DNA of 64,000 nt from Diphasiastrum complanatum (taxonomy: Eukaryota > Streptophyta > Lycopodiopsida > Lycopodiales > Lycopodiaceae). Made by a program: the position numbers and the translations under genes. The notes under the pieces are model-generated. The model was not told the DNA's origin. It saw only the letters and a program-made list of their open reading frames with translations, and ran no database searches. Positions 47,007 to 59,072 of the stretch are shown piece by piece. How positions within the stretch are numbered: position 1 is the stretch's first letter; each line of letters starts with the position of its first letter. The DNA lies in assembly GCA_029204225.1 (NCBI GenBank), contig CM055111.1, forward strand, positions 31,101,963-31,165,962, written 5' to 3'.

Positions 47007-49513
47007 ATGGCAAAGGAGGAGGCGCTGATGCAATGCGCGCTGGAGGATCGGATTTTTGAGGCCGGGAGGAGGCGTACTGCAATGCGCTGGAAAGATGTTT
47101 GTTTGCAGGTTCATTCATCCACAGAAAGCTCCAGCCTGAAAGCAAGGCTCAGAGGATGATAAAACCCGTTTGAAAGCATCAATAACAGGTTGTTTCTGCC
47201 TGCCTGCATGCTTTCCAACCGTTCTTCTGAAGAACATTATCTTCCCCAACCCTTTATTGCTATCCACTGTTTTTTTTTTTTCTTTGGATGTTCCGTATGA
47301 ACACACTCAAAATTAACTAGGAAGTTGTTAAAACCTTAGATACAATATGAATAGATGCTTTATTCTTTTCTGACCTTGTAATCTGCAATTTTCAGATTTC
47401 TGAAGGTTTTAGCTTAAAGGTGGCAAGGGAACGTATCTACATGCATAAAACCATCATCCAAGTACATTCACATATGTGGAGAGGTATACAACAAGCTAGA
47501 TGTAAAACTTCGTGATTGATCATGCAGACGGTGATGCCAAATTGTGTGTTGGCCTCAACAGCATAAGATTCATGCATTGAATGCACCTCCATCGCTCAGG
47601 TAGCTTTGTTTAGATAGCAGCATTCTCTCTCTCGCTAGCTCAGAGTGCTCAGATCATGAACAATTAACATTCATTGTGTTCTGGTGCAGGCAGAGGCAGC
47701 ACACCAATAGCTCCACAAGATTCGGCAATTTTGGCTCCAGGGCTCGTGCTCAGGCAGCAGTTGTGCTCAGGCTTGTACCTCTGACCTGTGCTTAAACACT
47801 GTGTGCACATTTTCCTCAAAGTCCAAAGCTTGGATCAGAGATGAATCAGCGCTCAAATGCTTACAGGTAGTAACTCGAAGTCTATGCTCAAATCGTGCAT
47901 CATTCTAGCAGTACACATCCGCTTTTGAAGGCACTACTCGTCATTCGCTGCCTGATAAGGACAGGTGAACATTTCTTTGCCTTTTCTGTGATTGGTCTAG
48001 CTTTGAGATGTTCCTCATTGTCCAATTGTTCATTTGTTGATCTTTTATTATGACATATATTTATTTATAGAATCCGGACTGATTTGAGTTCATGGGAAAT
48101 GTTGGAAGATAAGCTGTATTGCAAAGCTTTGTTGCTAGTACATTCTTCTTGTGCTTAAGTATGAATTCAGCCTATTTCCCTCATTAGACATTATTGTTTC
48201 AAAGACTAGCATGTGGGTTTACTTGTAGTTTTGCAATAAGAAAGCAATTTCAGCATGTCTTCAACTGTTCATCCTTGGCTATCTTGTTTCTTTTTTGGAG
48301 TGCATCTGCGTCGTGATGTTGCTCTGCATTTCGTTTTCTTTGAAACTCATTTTCCCACTCGTAGGTCTAGTGACTGAATAACATTATCATAGATAAAGAG
48401 GGTTTATCGGTTTTCCTTCTCTTTCTCGGATCATTCGTTGCTTTGATCATATTTCGAGTATTTGCAGTGTTGTAAAACATGTTACTTGTACAGAGCTTCC
48501 TGTCTTTCTTATATTTTTCAGAATAAATATTGCATAAGTTATGCACAACCTATGTCCTCAGTCATACCAGTTCTGCAAAGCTTTATTTTGAAGCTTTAAT
48601 TGCAACCAATTCTACTGTTATCGCAATATTCAGTAAGCTGTTTTTGTGTTTTAACTGACAATTTTGGTGAAAAAAGCTGTGAAAGTTTTTGCCGTGCAAC
48701 TTTCGAGTGAATTCTGTGATAAACTTACATGTAGTTCCTCTCCTAATGAGCTGCATAACTCATATATGAATAGGTGCAGAATAGATTTGAAATCATTTTT
48801 TTTGAGCAGGAGCCTAGTAAACAACACGGACACTAACAACCTACATAGATGTGTCGGCTTTCAACTTACCGGGTAGAACTGATTCTGCGAGTAGTTCTCC
48901 TTCATGTATGTACGTTTCTTTTATTTTTTTAGTTTTTTCTGCTCAACCTTCATTCTTTCGTGATGACTTTCGCTCTGCAATGATGGATTTCGAAATCAGC
49001 ATTAGCAGCAATCATTATCTGCATGGTGGGTTGTGTTCTAAAATTAGCATGAAGCAATAAATCTCGAACAAGCAAATGTAGATTTATTAATGTGCTTCTA
49101 GCTTTTGTACAACTCATACTTGAATGTGGAGCTAAAATTCCGTTAGTACACTCACGTTGTGTATTTTATTAGTGCAGTTGAGTCTGCATGATCCTGACGT
49201 TGTCAAAAGGGTAGTCAATTGCTTTCCACAGGTATCAAACTTGCAGATTATTTTGGTTTTGGAAATCGCACTACACTAAGCTTTCTTTTACGTGATGGTT
49301 CTTAACTTGTTTAAGCACATTTCAAAGTTACATATATTATTCTTATATGTCTTACCATTCCCATAAAAGTGTTTGATACTAATGCATCTCCGGATATGTG
49401 CTGGTTTATCTTTGTTACAGCAAATCACACATTCAGAAAAGAGCAAACTAGAAGCACTTGCACTTAATCTATTGAGGGGGTGATTGTGCATTCGTTTCCA
49501 CACTTGTTTGAGG
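47007..49513 (+). pseudogene. Start of an unknown host gene, at least three exons, probably frameshifted
   Basis: Candidate exons are 47007-47108 (MAKEEALMQCALEDRIFEAG..., 34 codons), 49178-49231 (LSLHDPDVVKRVVNCFPQ, 18 codons) and 49421-49513. All have AG/GT borders and the first two end in phase 0. The third reads QITHSEKSKLEALALNLLRG and, one base out of frame after a G run at 49476-49480, VIVHSFPHLFE before a strong donor GAG|GTAAGTAAT. The joined text looks like a helical-repeat (ARM/HEAT-like) protein start, but I cannot name it. The missing base is either a real frameshift or a sequence error. Further exons, for example around 47690-47870, are possible. Confidence 0.4.
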
Positions 49514-50831
49514 TAAGTAATTTTTGTTTCTTTGGTGTCAATTTGAGTGGTGGTTGAGTCATTCTCTCTATTACACTTCATCTCAGTATGTGATTTGTGT
49601 GTTTAGAATGTGAAGTTTGCTATGCGAATGAAATATCAAAGTTTTGTTGCACTCTCCTCTTAGTATGAATCTCAACCAACTGCTCCATGATTTACTTAAT
49701 CATCAGTGTGTTAGCTTCATAGATAGCTTTCGAAAAGAAGATGCTTGAAATAGGGTTCAAGGTTTAAACTACTACACTTCAATGAAGCAGGTCATCATGT
49801 CATGGTCCATTGTAAATTTACTATCTCTATGCTGGACATTTCAAGGGAGCTTTAATAAGTATAATAATGTCTAAATGTAAACAAATTGATCAGGAAACTG
49901 TTTTCGTCTTTGCTGACCAGGAAACCGTTTTCATCCCATTCATGCTCCCTTGGCAACAAATGTCAGCACAGGGCGTTTTGTTGGCTACAGTGGGCTGCCT
50001 ACTTTTGCTCAACATGGTTCTTTTCTCTATCGGCAAGGGTTCCCATATAAAGCTTCCTTCCAATTCAGGTGACTAGAAGTTTCTCACTTGTTGATTGTTA
50101 GGCATCTATCAAAATCTTTGTGCACCCTAACGAACTCATAGTTTGTTGTCGATACACACGTTCAGATGTTGCTACCGCATTAGATTGGTTCTTTCTAGGT
50201 AGATAACTTGCTTATTGCTATGAAAAATACCATCAAATTTCTCTTTGGTCAAAAAGAACTAACCTTGTCCTCTGATACTTCTTTTGCCAGGTGTCCATCA
50301 TATTCGCTCGAATATTTGTTTGTTCGCAAGTTGAGATTGGATCATGCAACAAAGTTATCGCTGTTTATGTTTGTCGCTTGAACTTAAACCTTTTCTAACA
50401 GTTATATTGGCAAGTTGGTATGAGCAAAAGTTGTAATGATTTGGCTCCTTATCAAAGCTCTGCCGTCATATGCCTTTTTTTTGGTTGAAGCAGTTGTTAA
50501 ACAGAAGCATTGCATGAAATATGTTGTATATGCATGTTTCACATCTCAACCATTGCAATTCAAAGCTACTTTTTTTTTGGACATGCTTGGCCCTAAACAT
50601 TGCTTCTGATCTCCTTATGTAGGCTAGTTTGATGAAATGTGATAGACATTTCACTGGTGACTGATGATAAAACTAATGTGACTATTGAAAGTGCATTGCT
50701 TTCTTTAATACTTCACTTTGTGGATCAAGTTCTTCTCAGGCTGGTGGTGCTTATTTATGATAGGCAAGTCCATGTTAGTGATTGTGTGCTTATTAAATGC
50801 TTTTCTCTTCTTCTGGTGAGGAAAGTTGCAG
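49514..50831 (+). other. Intron-like sequence with one exon candidate at about 49893-50071
   Basis: Between AG at 49892 and TTCAG|GTGAC at 50071 two frames are open. One gives a hydrophobic segment (GVLLATVGCLLLLNMVLF). The other gives STGRFVGYSGLPTFAQHGSF, of which TGRF is faintly like GDSL block II. I cannot decide between them. The rest has no coding signal. Confidence 0.25.
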
Positions 50832-51577
50832 GAGAGGGTACATTATGATCTGCTGCGGGCTACTGCGGTCTTCTTCGCTAGGTCCATGCATCCAATTTAT
50901 CAACGATTTGGTTGTCAACTTCAAAAATGGCGCAAGGCATTTGTTCACGTTTATGAATGCACAACTTTCTGGCTCCTCATTTGTGTTTGGCGACACCTAC
51001 AGTGCCTTTGTAGAGCAATTCAACAATCTGAATCATTATGGTATTCAGATCAGTTCACCTTTAACTTGTAAAGTTCTTCGAACACTTTTGCTTCTTACTT
51101 GCCTATATTTTTGTAGAGTAAATATGTTGTGGTTATGTCTGAATCGCTTCATCTAGCAAAAAAATCAATACATTTTTGGGACTGCGTGTTTGTACGATTT
51201 CTGGCTGATGTGCTTGATAGATTGAGGATAAAGTTGATTGGTTTGTTTGAAGAATTTGTCACGGAAAGATTTTTGGGTATTCTCGGGGTGTAAGAATGAT
51301 TACGAAGAAACTGTCGTAATCAAATCTGACTATACCATGGACTGAATTCTATCAAGGATTTGCTTATACAAACATCAGCTGCTGTAGACTGGGGAAATTC
51401 AATGGAGGGTTTTCATGCCTGCCCTTCTCTAACCTCTGTCCAGATTGTTCTGAGTACTTGTTCTGGGATCCATTCCATCCCTCTGATGCTGCCAATGTGA
51501 ACTTTGGTGAGTTCTTTTTTACAGCTGGACAAAACTTCATCTCTCCCATCAACGTCCAACAATTGGTAACTTTGTAA
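50832..51577 (+). pseudogene. GDSL esterase/lipase, 3' half (two exons)
   Basis: Exon 50832-51040 encodes LGPCIQFINDLVVNFKNG and LSGSSFVFGDTYSAFVEQFN. A phase-1 intron (51041-51356) joins HYG to FAYTNISCCRLGKF in exon 51357-51577. That exon continues GGFSCLPFSNLCPD, YLFWDPFHPSDAAN and ends INVQQLVTL-stop. This is the standard C-terminal half of plant GDSL lipases: block with CCG-like CCR, and the catalytic Asp and His in DPFHP. Such enzymes are secreted and hydrolyse esters of cuticle and cell-wall lipids. The N-terminal half with the nucleophile (FGDS) and signal peptide is not recognisable upstream, so the gene is probably truncated, or split by introns I cannot resolve. Bases 50832-50885 align poorly with the family. 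Confidence 0.7.
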
Positions 51578-51959
51578 TTACATTTGTTCTCTACCTCATA
51601 GTCTAGTCTGACTGATAGGATTTATTAATCTACATTATGGATATAACTATGCAAGAGGATCTGACAATTGTAGCTGAGAGCAGCTGCAACTTGATCAAAT
51701 CATTCATTCTTTTGTTTGTCGTAATAATACGAGTGGTGTACTGGTAGTAGTGTATGCAGACTCTATTGTAGGTTATTTGCATAGACTATAATAGACAACT
51801 AATAGGTAAGTTGTCTATTATAACTAGAGTAGGGTTAGTATAGGACCACCTTTCATTGTCCTAACTACAATAGGACCCTAGGGATGGAAACTAGTATATG
51901 CCTAATAAAGCTTATATCATTGTTAGTTCACATTGAACTTCGACACCATTATATTTCAG
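51578..51959. other. GDSL 3' flank and spacer
   Basis: Nothing recognised apart from short palindromic phrases (tagacaactaataggtaagttgtcta at 51790-51815, an imperfect inverted repeat). Confidence 0.35.
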
Positions 51960-53340
51960 AGGACAATATTTGGCTTACAACGAAAGCGTAGAGTCTCGAT
52001 GGATCAGCAAGCACAAAATGAAAACACTAAGAGACACAAACTAGAAGCTTTGGTACCAGGTGGTGGTGCCAGTAAAAGACGCATGAGGGACACAAAAGAG
52101 TTCTTGCAAAAGATGGTTGAAAAAGATTTTATTGCTGGAAAATATATGAAATATTTTTTGAAGGGTAAAGATTTGATTAAAATTGTGGAAGATGAAACAA
52201 GTGATTCATTTCGCTTGAGAATTGCAAAAAAGCTAGTCAACAAGTTCAAGCCAAATCCAAATGTTAAAGAGATGGTGTACGCATGTGACCAAGGAGGTGT
52301 GAGTCGCAAGGGGTATAGAGCTTTGAAGAAGTATATGAAATGCTCTGATAGAAATGGGTTAAAACGCCATCAAATAATACCTACTTATAAACTTGTTGAA
52401 TCCGCCAAACGAGAATGCAATTCGATTTTGCTCTCTAAATTAGGAGAGTTTCAGCATATTGAGGATTCTTTTACAGTAACCAATAAGAAGAAAGAACCTC
52501 CGACATATTTTCATTATCATCCAGGTAACAATATATTCTTAGATCTGGAAAAGGTCCAAGCGATGATGATCCGACATTACGAAGTTAAAACAAATGGTAA
52601 GAACATTTATTGTATATTTTAATTTTCAATTGTATGCTTTTCTTCAACTAATATGTTTTCGTAATGAAATTTTTGTTTCACAAATTGCAGAGGTAAAGTT
52701 ATATTTGTTATTAAGTTGGACGAAGCAGAAATCGTAAAAGGGCGTAAACTTGAACGTGTCACAATCACCTTGATGAATCGTGAATTGCAACAGTTTGGTA
52801 GAAGTTATTGTAAAGAATTTAGCGTGCAATCCGAAAATCACATATGGTGGATAGCTGCATTTGAAGTTCCTAAGGAGTCTCACGACATACTGGAATGGCT
52901 ATTTGAAAATGTAGTATATCTAAGATAATACATGGACAAAATGAAGGCAAATTGCTTAATGTTTAAGGAGAAAGCTTTGTTGTAGAATGGCACGTAGCTG
53001 CTGATTTGAAAACCTTGAAATGCATGTACGGTTGTGGTCTCGTTGCAAATGCAAAGAATTTTTGTATATATTGTATGTTTGAATCTGGGCGGAACAAAAG
53101 TATTTTGAATTGCAACCAACATCTTGCACCAAATAGGCACAATCTAGACAAAGCTTGGAGTCTTGTGTTGAACATTCCTCTCAAAAGAGTCCATTTTTGC
53201 ACAATGCATGGTGAATTACGAATACTGGACAAATTATTATTTTTGCATTGTTGTTATGCATGGAACATGTACCCCAAATCAAGAGCAGATGTTAGCATTA
53301 GAAATCTAGAGATAATTCTATCCGATATGTGATTGCATGG
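51960..53340 (+). pseudogene. RAG1-like DDE transposase gene, catalytic half (copy R3)
   Basis: The frame at 51960-52622 contains a Lys/Arg-rich start (QRKRRVSMDQQ), a helical region (LIKIVEDETSDSFRLRIAKK) and ACDQGGVSRKGYRALKK, matching R1 ACDFAGISREAY. After an intron-like gap (donor near 52597, acceptor at 52690) and a shift comes KLDEAEIVKGRKLERVTITL (Asp 52719-52721). Next is VEWHVAADLKTLKCMYGC (Asp 53003-53005). A CX2C (FCIYCM, 53063-53074) is followed by HX5H (NQHLAPNRHN, 53120-53140). Then comes IPLKRVHFCTMHGELRIL (Glu 53213-53215). Order and zinc ligands resemble the RAG1/Transib catalytic core. At least two frame breaks; the N-terminal part is missing. Confidence 0.6.
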
Positions 53341-53946
53341 GGGCCACATGAGTCTTAGCAAAGACGTTGAGATGAGTGGAAAAATGCAAGATGCTCTTGG
53401 TTTTCTTTACCTCTGGCACATCGATCCGATATTGGTACAGACAAGATGAAAAGTAGAGAGAATATAAGAACTTTCAAAGGGAATATTCTAGATTCTCCTC
53501 TTTGCAAAGATTTCAAAATGTGTGATCGTTCAAAAAACAGAGATCAGTAATCTGAAAAGTATAAAGCCTCCTAACTCTAAATGGCAGTACTAGACACGGT
53601 CTATTTTGATTTGCGGTACTCCAAATAGACATATGAGAGATTTCTTGGCAAACCTCTCACACAAATAGCACTTTCCACAACAACTAGGAAACACTGTAAA
53701 AATCGCCCCCACTCAACAGATTTTCAATCTGTTTGATGCTGCCCTGGCCATTTTGATGCCTCCGGGACTATGTCTTCGTTTCCCACTGATGATTCTGAGC
53801 TCCAAACCTGCAAAATACACCAAAGAAGGATTTCTTCCAGCCGTTTTTGACTCTCCAAGCTTTCACCTCCCGTGAAAGACTTTCTCACTTCGTTGTGGAG
53901 CCTGTGACAAGCTGTATCCATTGATCAGGCACGCAGGACTATCGCT
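53341..53946 (-). mobile_element. Leader region of a truncated LTR element
   Basis: Right part (about 53460-53946) lies between the R3 remnant and a primer-binding site and reads as an LTR-element leader on the minus strand. A 65-codon minus frame (53724-53921) is present but unrecognised. Confidence 0.4.
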
Positions 53947-53958
53947 GCTCTGATACCA
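53947..53958 (-). other. Primer-binding site
   Basis: TGGTATCAGAGC on the minus strand, directly next to the LTR at 53959. Confidence 0.85.
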
Positions 53959-54221
53959 TGTCAAGAATTAGATATGCAACATCAAGCATTCACCATAAGC
54001 AATCACCACAAGAAGGCAGAAGAAGAACACGCACTATCACACTATCACTCAAACTCATATAGAATGTAAAATGTACAAATAAACTCTAAACCCCTAATAG
54101 AGAGAGAAAACCTACGAGCAGACTAATAGACTAGCCTACGGCTAATGACAGCTGGTCACAGCTGTCAACATTAATGTACCTCGTAAACAATAACAATGAA
54201 GTTTATCATTGATTTCTAACA
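53959..54221 (-). repeat. Short LTR, 263 bp, at the edge of duplicon B
   Basis: TGTCAAGAAT...GATTTCTAACA, so the element strand starts TGTTAGAAATC, a common Copia start. It ends exactly where similarity to duplicon A begins (54222, gtcta). The internal region and second LTR are missing beyond about 53460. Confidence 0.75.
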
Positions 54222-54450
54222 GTCTACTTCTAGATTGTTGACCCTAAGAAGACAAATCTTTCAAAGTTTTCAAAAGAATGAAGAGAGTCCAAATACTTTT
54301 GTTTTGAGAGTGAAGGCTTTGAATGATGAGTTAGCTTGCATTGATGAGAGCATTAAGGAAGGAGAGCTTGTTCAAGTTATTCTTAATGGTTTGCTGGATG
54401 CTCATGCTAAAATTAACATTGTACATAGTCTTGTCATTCAAGTCTAGTTT
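54222..54450 (+). mobile_element. Copia gag fragment in duplicon B
   Basis: Reads LTLRRQIFQSFQKNEESP to GELVQVILNGLLDAH and stops at 54447. It corresponds to 6551-6777; here the frame is open where copy A has a stop. Confidence 0.8.
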
Positions 54451-55573
54451 GCATTTGTTTTATGATTTATCAATCAATCACTCTTGTGAGTCAATAGTAG
54501 ACTCAAGTAAGATCCAAAGTACTGTACTTTGACATAGACCACTGGACTGCTCAATTTCCTAGTCATTATTTAGCTTATAATTATAACTTTCAACTTATTG
54601 AGTTTCTATTGATGTTTGTGTGGGAAATTTATCAGTTTTATGTGACAAATTGAGCCAAATTCCTTTTAGTATGCATGTTTTTTCCTAGAAGAAAACATAT
54701 ATGAGGCATCACAATGAAACTTGTACAATAGAAAGATAATTGTGAGGTCAAGATTATGATGAAGGATGCATGTCAGGATTTCATCCACAAAACCCAAGAA
54801 CTTTCTCATAGAAAAAAAAATTAATAATATTGTAAAAGACATAACCAAAAATGAGTTTTTTGAGATAAAGACATAGAGATAGAAGGACACTTGGCTAGAA
54901 TGAGCACATAGCATATTATGGGATTTGGTGCTTGGATGAAGTTGCTTCAATGCATAGCCCTCACGGTTTAGGGTATTGGATTTAGTAGTTGATAGTCAAT
55001 GATAACTCTTTTCATGAAAAATTTCTTCCATGCAGCAAGTGAAAAATCCTAATGCACAAAATATTGTGTAGTCTTGTTGTTGAAACTCCAACACCACTAC
55101 ATGATTCATTTGAGATATTTTAGAAAATTTCAAAAACTTTGAATTGAAAATCAGAAATATTGAATAACTTGTGATTGAAATTAGCAAAAAAATGGTGGCT
55201 CTGATTATGTATATTTATTTTTCTTGCAAGAAGAAAAATTAAGAAACACCTATTTGTATAAGTCAAAAATTCATAACTAAATATGAGAATACAAAACTTT
55301 AACACCTCGATGTTGAGTTGATGTTGGGAGGCACCAACAATATAAAAGAGCTTTACAATTCAATATCTTAGAAACATTACAATAACAAGAATATTATGAT
55401 ATCCAATAAGGTTGACAATAGACTAGAAATAGAACAGAGGGATCGATATCATTGCACTTAGCTATTTGGAAGCGTACATTAATAAAAGAGAATCCTGTTA
55501 TAATAATACTCTTGGCACAGTTTCCTGGCACAGTCTTGTTAGTCATGGCAAGACTTTGGAATTGCATCGTTCT
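54451..55573. other. Anonymous duplicon B sequence upstream of the pseudogene
   Basis: Collinear with parts of 6780-9627. No gene. Confidence 0.5.
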
Positions 55574-55768
55574 TATAAATACCTTCAACATGCCCACCAG
55601 TAATTAGATTCGTTTACTCCTTGTCGCTCATCACTCCACATCAAATATATGTATCCACCCAGCTTCTGAACTCGCACACAGTAGTACATTGCCTGTTTGA
55701 TCTTAGTTCGGCAGAAGTAATAGTACCTCGTAGTTGTGTGAAGAAGATCATTTACGGGCTGAGTACTC

Positions 55769-56944
55769 ATGGCAAATTTGAATCCAAGTGATCTATCAGG
55801 CCTTAACGATGAACGACTGGCTTCATCTGTCAGGGCTCAGATCGCTGAGGCCTGTGAAAAGAATGGCTTCTTCCAAGTTATCAATCATGGCGTGCCAGTA
55901 GAGCTAATGGATAGGCTGAAACAAGTGGGTCGCAAGTTTTTTGATCTGACCAAGTACGAAAAGCTTGCATATGCTTGAAAGCCAGTGATCGGATCTGAGG
56001 GCTATGGAAGCCGTATGGTCCTTGATGACACTGAGCCCAAGTTCTGGCGTGAATTTCTGGAGCTTCACACTCTTCCATTATCCGAAAGGCATTACAACTA
56101 CTGGCCCCAGCAGCCAGCTGAATTCAGAGAGACCGTGGAGAAATACACAGCTGCTTTACTGGACCTTGCTCAGTGGCTGCTGGCTGTCATCTCTGACAGT
56201 CTTGGGCTCAAACCCAGCTACCTGAAGGAGGCTCTGGGGGAGCCACACCAGAACATAGTATTCCAGTGCTATCCTCCCTGCCCAGAGCCAGGAAAACTCT
56301 TGGCCTGCCTGCACACTCTGACGTTGTGGCCATCACCATTCTGATGCAAGAGGGCGACGGATTGGAGGTGGCTGCCGAAAACGACACATGGGAGCTGGTT
56401 CCAAATCCTCCCAATGCTTTCGTCGCCAATCTGGCAGATCAAATCGAGGTAAACCACGCGAAAACTATGTTTGCTTAATTTATCTCCTTCCATGCAAGAC
56501 TATGGTAAAACTATATTGAGCTCATTGTAACATTCGCTAACATCAAGCCGCCAATTTAACTTTAACTCTTTTCAAGCACTTACAAGTCGCCCGTGCGTGC
56601 CTCGGCACGGGACGTTGTTGTTTGTATTTATTAGCTGATCATGTAGATAAGTAAGATGACACTGCTGTATTATGGACTGTAGATCATTACGAATGGGAGA
56701 TACAAAAGCGCCAACCACAGAGCTATTGTCAACAGCGACCGCACCAGGCGATCCTATGTAACCTTTCACCATCCAGCAAAGGATCAAAAGATCTTTCTCG
56801 CACCAGAGCTAGTGGATGAGAAGGTAGGTCCTGTGTATAGAGAACTGTTCTACATAGAATATTTGCAGGAATTTGGCAGCGGAACATTTTGGAGGTAAAC
56901 GTCTAGTTCAGTCATTTGCCATCGACAACCCTCTAGTCAGTTGA
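55769..56944 (+). pseudogene. 2OG/Fe(II) dioxygenase pseudogene, copy of 9827-10998
   Basis: Exons correspond to 55769-56448 and 56683-56944, with the same splice sites (GTAAAC; CTGTAG). A GGA-to-TGA change makes a stop at 55976-55978 after residue 69. A one-base deletion near 56295 shifts the frame just before the HSD iron-binding motif, and an extra base near 56870 shifts exon 2. The promoter, including TATAAATA at 55574-55581, is kept, so it may still be transcribed. Confidence 0.93.
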
Positions 56945-57218
56945 CCTCGAGTTTTCCATGATCAAAGTAGGTGATAAAGGCAGTAAATTTGCAATATGTG
57001 TCTGTGGACCGATAAAATTTTATAAGAAGTGGGTTATTGCATTCTTCAATGATTGCACACTTGAATAAGTCTCCTAAGTGAGACTGGAGCATGTATATGC
57101 CATAGCTTAGTGAGGATGGCCACGAGAAATTTTCTACATTACCTTACATTGTTATCATTCATGTTATTTACAGCCTCCTTGAATATTTATAGAAAGAGGA
57201 CGATCTGATCGCAGCGCC
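56945..57218. other. Pseudogene 3' flank
   Basis: Matches 10999-11275, then joins Copia integrase abruptly at about 57218. Confidence 0.6.
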
Positions 57219-59072
57219 TTATGTTGTACATCCAAAAATTCTGACATGACTCACAGAAGGTTTGTTTCCTGACCATTTTTCTTCAGGTGTCATTCCTTTT
57301 ACTGCATTTGTCTTTATCCTATTTATAAGATAAACTGATGTAGTTATAGCTTCTGCCCAGAACCTTTTGCTAAGCTTTGACAGACTTAACATACTTCTAG
57401 CCATTTCAGCAATTGTCCTATTTTTATGTTCAGCTATTCCATTTTGTTGAGGGCAGTAGGGTGCAGCACATTGATGAATAATTTCTTCTTTCTCACATAA
57501 ATCTTTCATTTCATTTGAAATGTATTCCCCACCCCTGTCAGTCCTGAGTTTTTTAATTTGTGTTTTGTCTGTACTAAACTTCACAAAGTATTTAAATGTT
57601 TCATCCTTTGTCTTCAACAAATGTCACAAAATATCTTGCGCCTTTAAAAGAAGCTTCACTCATGGGACCACATAAGTCAGAGTGTACCAATTCAAGAACT
57701 TCAGAGGTTGCAGATTCAGATCTTGGAAAAGGAGCTCAGTGTTGCTTTCCATAAGTGCAGTCTTCACATACGTCTGTTGGAACTTTTGCATTAAGCCTCA
57801 GACCTCTGACATAGTTATTTGTCACCATCACCTTCATTGTTGAATGGGGTACATGTCCCAAACGTTGATCCAAATCAGGCTCCAGCTGATATCTGATGCA
57901 ATTTCTCTGTGTCTTCTTTTCTGGTACTTGTGGTGTTCCAACTAGCTTGTACAAGGAACCTCTCCTTATGCCTTTTGCTATGACCACATGTTCAGCTGTT
58001 TTGAGTTCACATCCTTTAGAGTTGAATTCAACGAGATAACCTTGATCTGCAACATGTCCAACAAATATTAGATTTTTTGTGAGATTTGGTACATACAAGA
58101 CATTCTTTATTCTACGTGTTTCTCCATTATTAGTGAAGATTATGTCTCCTCTGCCTTTTGCTTGATGGGAACTGTAATCTCCAAGCAAGACATTGATTTC
58201 TGTATAGAGTTTCTGATAGTTTATTAGAATCTCCTTTTGATAAGTCATATATTTCCTAGCGCCAGAATCTATGAACTAGTCTGGTGATCCATTTGCTGTA
58301 AATGCTGCTACTAATAATTGTTCATCTTGTCAGCTATATTGCTTTCTTGTTTTTTCAGATCATACTACTTTTTTCTACAAAACTTGGCCATGTGTCCATA
58401 CTTTCCACAATAATGACATGAGCCTCTGAACTTTCCTTTGAATTTGGCTTGATGTGCTAAGCATTGTAATACTTCTGATGTTTTTGTTTTGTTGATAAGC
58501 ATCTCTAATCCCGCAGGTCTTTCACTTTTCTGTTGGATCTCCTCCTGTAATAGTTGTCCAATCATTTCACTCATCGTCAGTCTTCCAATTTGACTACCAA
58601 GAGAAATGCTCAGGATTTTATATGATGATGGGAGACTAGTAAGTAAACTAGACATGAACTCCACATCTGACATTGCAAAGCCAATTGATGCTAACTGATC
58701 TGCAATCATCCTCATACTGCCGATATGCTCAATCAAAGGTAGTGATTCATTCATTTTGAACGTAAAGAATCGTTGTCTCAGGTATGCTTGATGAGCAAGG
58801 ATTTTGGTCTCATATGTAGTTACCAAAACATCTCATTCATCTTTGGCAGTGCTGCAATTACTAACATGGCTTAGCTGTGAATCGTTTAGATTAAGAATGA
58901 TGGTAGCTAATGCCTTTGCATCTCTTCTTTCATATACTCGTAATTCTACAGGTCCGTGCTCTTCCCCTAAAACAACGTCCCATAAATCCTTTTCTATCAA
59001 CATCATCTTCATTTTTAGTTTCCATGACCCAAAATTATCCCCTTCAAATGTTTCTATCAGTCTGGGTTCCAT
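57219..59072 (-). mobile_element. Copia B: gag to integrase, truncated before RT
   Basis: From the ATG at 59072 the minus strand gives MEPRLIETFEGDNFGSWKLK (Gag), a full zinc knuckle (CHYCGKYGHMAKFC, about 58417-58380), a protease remnant (SDSGA), GAG-pre-integrase (LGHVPHSTMKVMVTNN, CEDCTYGKQH) and integrase with DRGGEYISNEM and YCPQQNGIAEHKNRTIAEMA. It stops at RIFGCTT (57219), where the dioxygenase flank begins. Stops near 58835, 58330 and 57620 break it. RT and RNase H are lost. Better preserved than copy A. Confidence 0.88.
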
